Shown here piece after piece: positions 4,908 through 5,248 of a stretch of 5,248 nt of DNA. The stretch is from Clostridiales bacterium. GTDB lineage: Bacteria > Bacillota > Clostridia > Oscillospirales > Oscillospiraceae. Position 1 is the first letter of the stretch; each line of letters opens with the position of its first letter. The stretch is taken from NCBI GenBank assembly GCA_021200895.1, contig JAJQFX010000091.1, forward strand, positions 1 through 5,248, in the 5' to 3' direction. The notes below the pieces were generated by a model. It made no database searches. It was not told where the DNA came from and saw only the letters and a program-made list of their open reading frames with translations. A program made the position numbers and the translations under genes.

Positions 4908-5027
4908 TTGAGGAAAATTTCACGAATCGAACAGGATGCTGTCTTTCTTTTCTCATTCCGACATGGTATACTGATTATTGTATGCAAGTACAAATCGGAA
5001 TATGTGGAGGCGACAGTAATAAAATGA
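4908..5027 (+). CDS. Possible 39-residue small protein or leader peptide, overlapping the next start
   Basis: TTG at 4908 follows a full AGGAGG (4897-4902) by 5 bases. The frame runs 39 codons and its TGA (5025-5027) overlaps the ATG of the next gene as ATGA, an arrangement typical of translational coupling. The peptide has a hydrophobic middle (AVFLFSFRHGILIIVCKY, residues 11-28) broken by Arg and His. No known family is recognised. Against it, the likely promoter of the next gene (4964-4972) lies inside it, no promoter was found in front of it, and the hydrophobic run is weak. It may be chance. Confidence 0.25.
   Translation: MRKISRIEQDAVFLFSFRHGILIIVCKYKSEYVEATVIK
4955..5001. repeat. Spaced inverted repeat around the promoter of the last gene
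   Basis: ATTCCGA (4955-4961) and TCGGAAT (4995-5001) are 7-base inverted copies separated by 33 bases. They flank the extended -10 element and the expected transcription start. They could be operator half-sites for a looping regulator or coincidence; seven bases is short. Confidence 0.25.
4964..4972 (+). promoter_or_regulatory. Extended -10 promoter of the last gene
   Basis: TGG followed by TATACT (4967-4972) matches a TGn extended -10. The -35 position (around 4944-4949) is pyrimidine-rich and poor. Transcription would start near 4979. That makes an in-frame ATG at 4982 almost leaderless and favours the ATG at 5024 as the true start. Confidence 0.55.
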
Positions 5028-5248
5028 AAAACACCATCTGCGAAAAACTCATGTGGTCAGCGATGACCCCAACTATGTTCAAGTATATTAGTGAAAATTG
5101 TGGAGAGGTAGATATTTCTGCTGTTAAGAAAACTGCCCACAGAAATTACAAAGCAATGGTCAATAGAACTCCCGACATTGGCAGCTTCATGAAAAACACA
5201 CTTCGTGTTTCACTTGCTGGAGGCATTGTCTGGCTATCCGTCTATGAC
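5024..5248 (+). CDS. N-terminal part of a protein resembling L-2-amino-thiazoline-4-carboxylic acid hydrolases, cut by the window end
   Basis: The frame is open for 75 codons from ATG 5024 to the last base. The translation begins MKNTICEKLMWSAMTP and contains NYKAMVNRTPDIGSF at about 42-56. The TPDIG motif after a Tyr/Lys helix, followed by a Gly/Ala-rich helix ending near WLSVYD, recalls the N-terminal part of L-2-amino-thiazoline-4-carboxylic acid hydrolase-like proteins, which in Clostridia are often linked to small-molecule or resistance functions. The specific substrate cannot be told. GGAGG at 5006-5010 is 13 bases upstream, a long spacing, so a start at 4982 remains possible but has no ribosome site. 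Base composition is clearly more AT-rich than the genes to the left, which hints at separate origin. The C-terminal part is outside the window. Confidence 0.6.
   Translation, partial: MKNTICEKLMWSAMTPTMFKYISENCGEVDISAVKKTAHRNYKAMVNRTPDIGSFMKNTLRVSLAGGIVWLSVYD

Overview
The window reads as chromosomal DNA of a Gram-positive anaerobe of the class Clostridia, probably a gut Oscillospirales-type organism. This rests on moderately GC-rich coding sequence, strong AGGAGG-type ribosome binding sites with TTG and GTG starts, a family 4 uracil-DNA glycosylase of clostridial type, and a membrane-anchored Hanks kinase next to a small HTH-like protein. The taxonomic call is inference from protein style, not from a search.

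Layout. Positions 1-55 are the 3' two thirds of a tRNA-Gly(GCC) gene, followed at once by a hairpin terminator. Positions 99-450 hold no convincing gene. They form a block of tRNA-derived repeats and hairpins: two direct ~72-base copies (100-172 and 367-438), each carrying an inverted fragment of the tRNA 3' half, plus one direct copy of the tRNA 3' end (208-234) and several strong stem-loops.

Positions 571-1879 are a two-gene plus-strand unit behind an extended -10 promoter. It encodes a family 4 (iron-sulfur) uracil-DNA glycosylase and a conserved protein that resembles the AlkZ-related family, so it is plausibly a DNA base-excision repair unit.

Positions 1902-4775 form a signalling island. 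A serine/threonine kinase with three C-terminal membrane segments is read leftward. Divergently from a shared promoter region run a small HTH-like protein and, behind its own promoter, a membrane protein with an N-terminal zinc ribbon and two tandem extracytoplasmic beta-type domains. A plausible model is that the kinase and the zinc-ribbon protein sit in the membrane, with the HTH-like protein as cytoplasmic partner or target. That link comes from position only.

After a GC-rich terminator (about 4789-4837) the sequence becomes visibly more AT-rich. A new transcription unit starts with the 5' end of a gene that resembles L-2-amino-thiazoline-4-carboxylic acid hydrolase-like proteins and runs off the window. 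A possible 39-codon ORF precedes it and overlaps its start codon.
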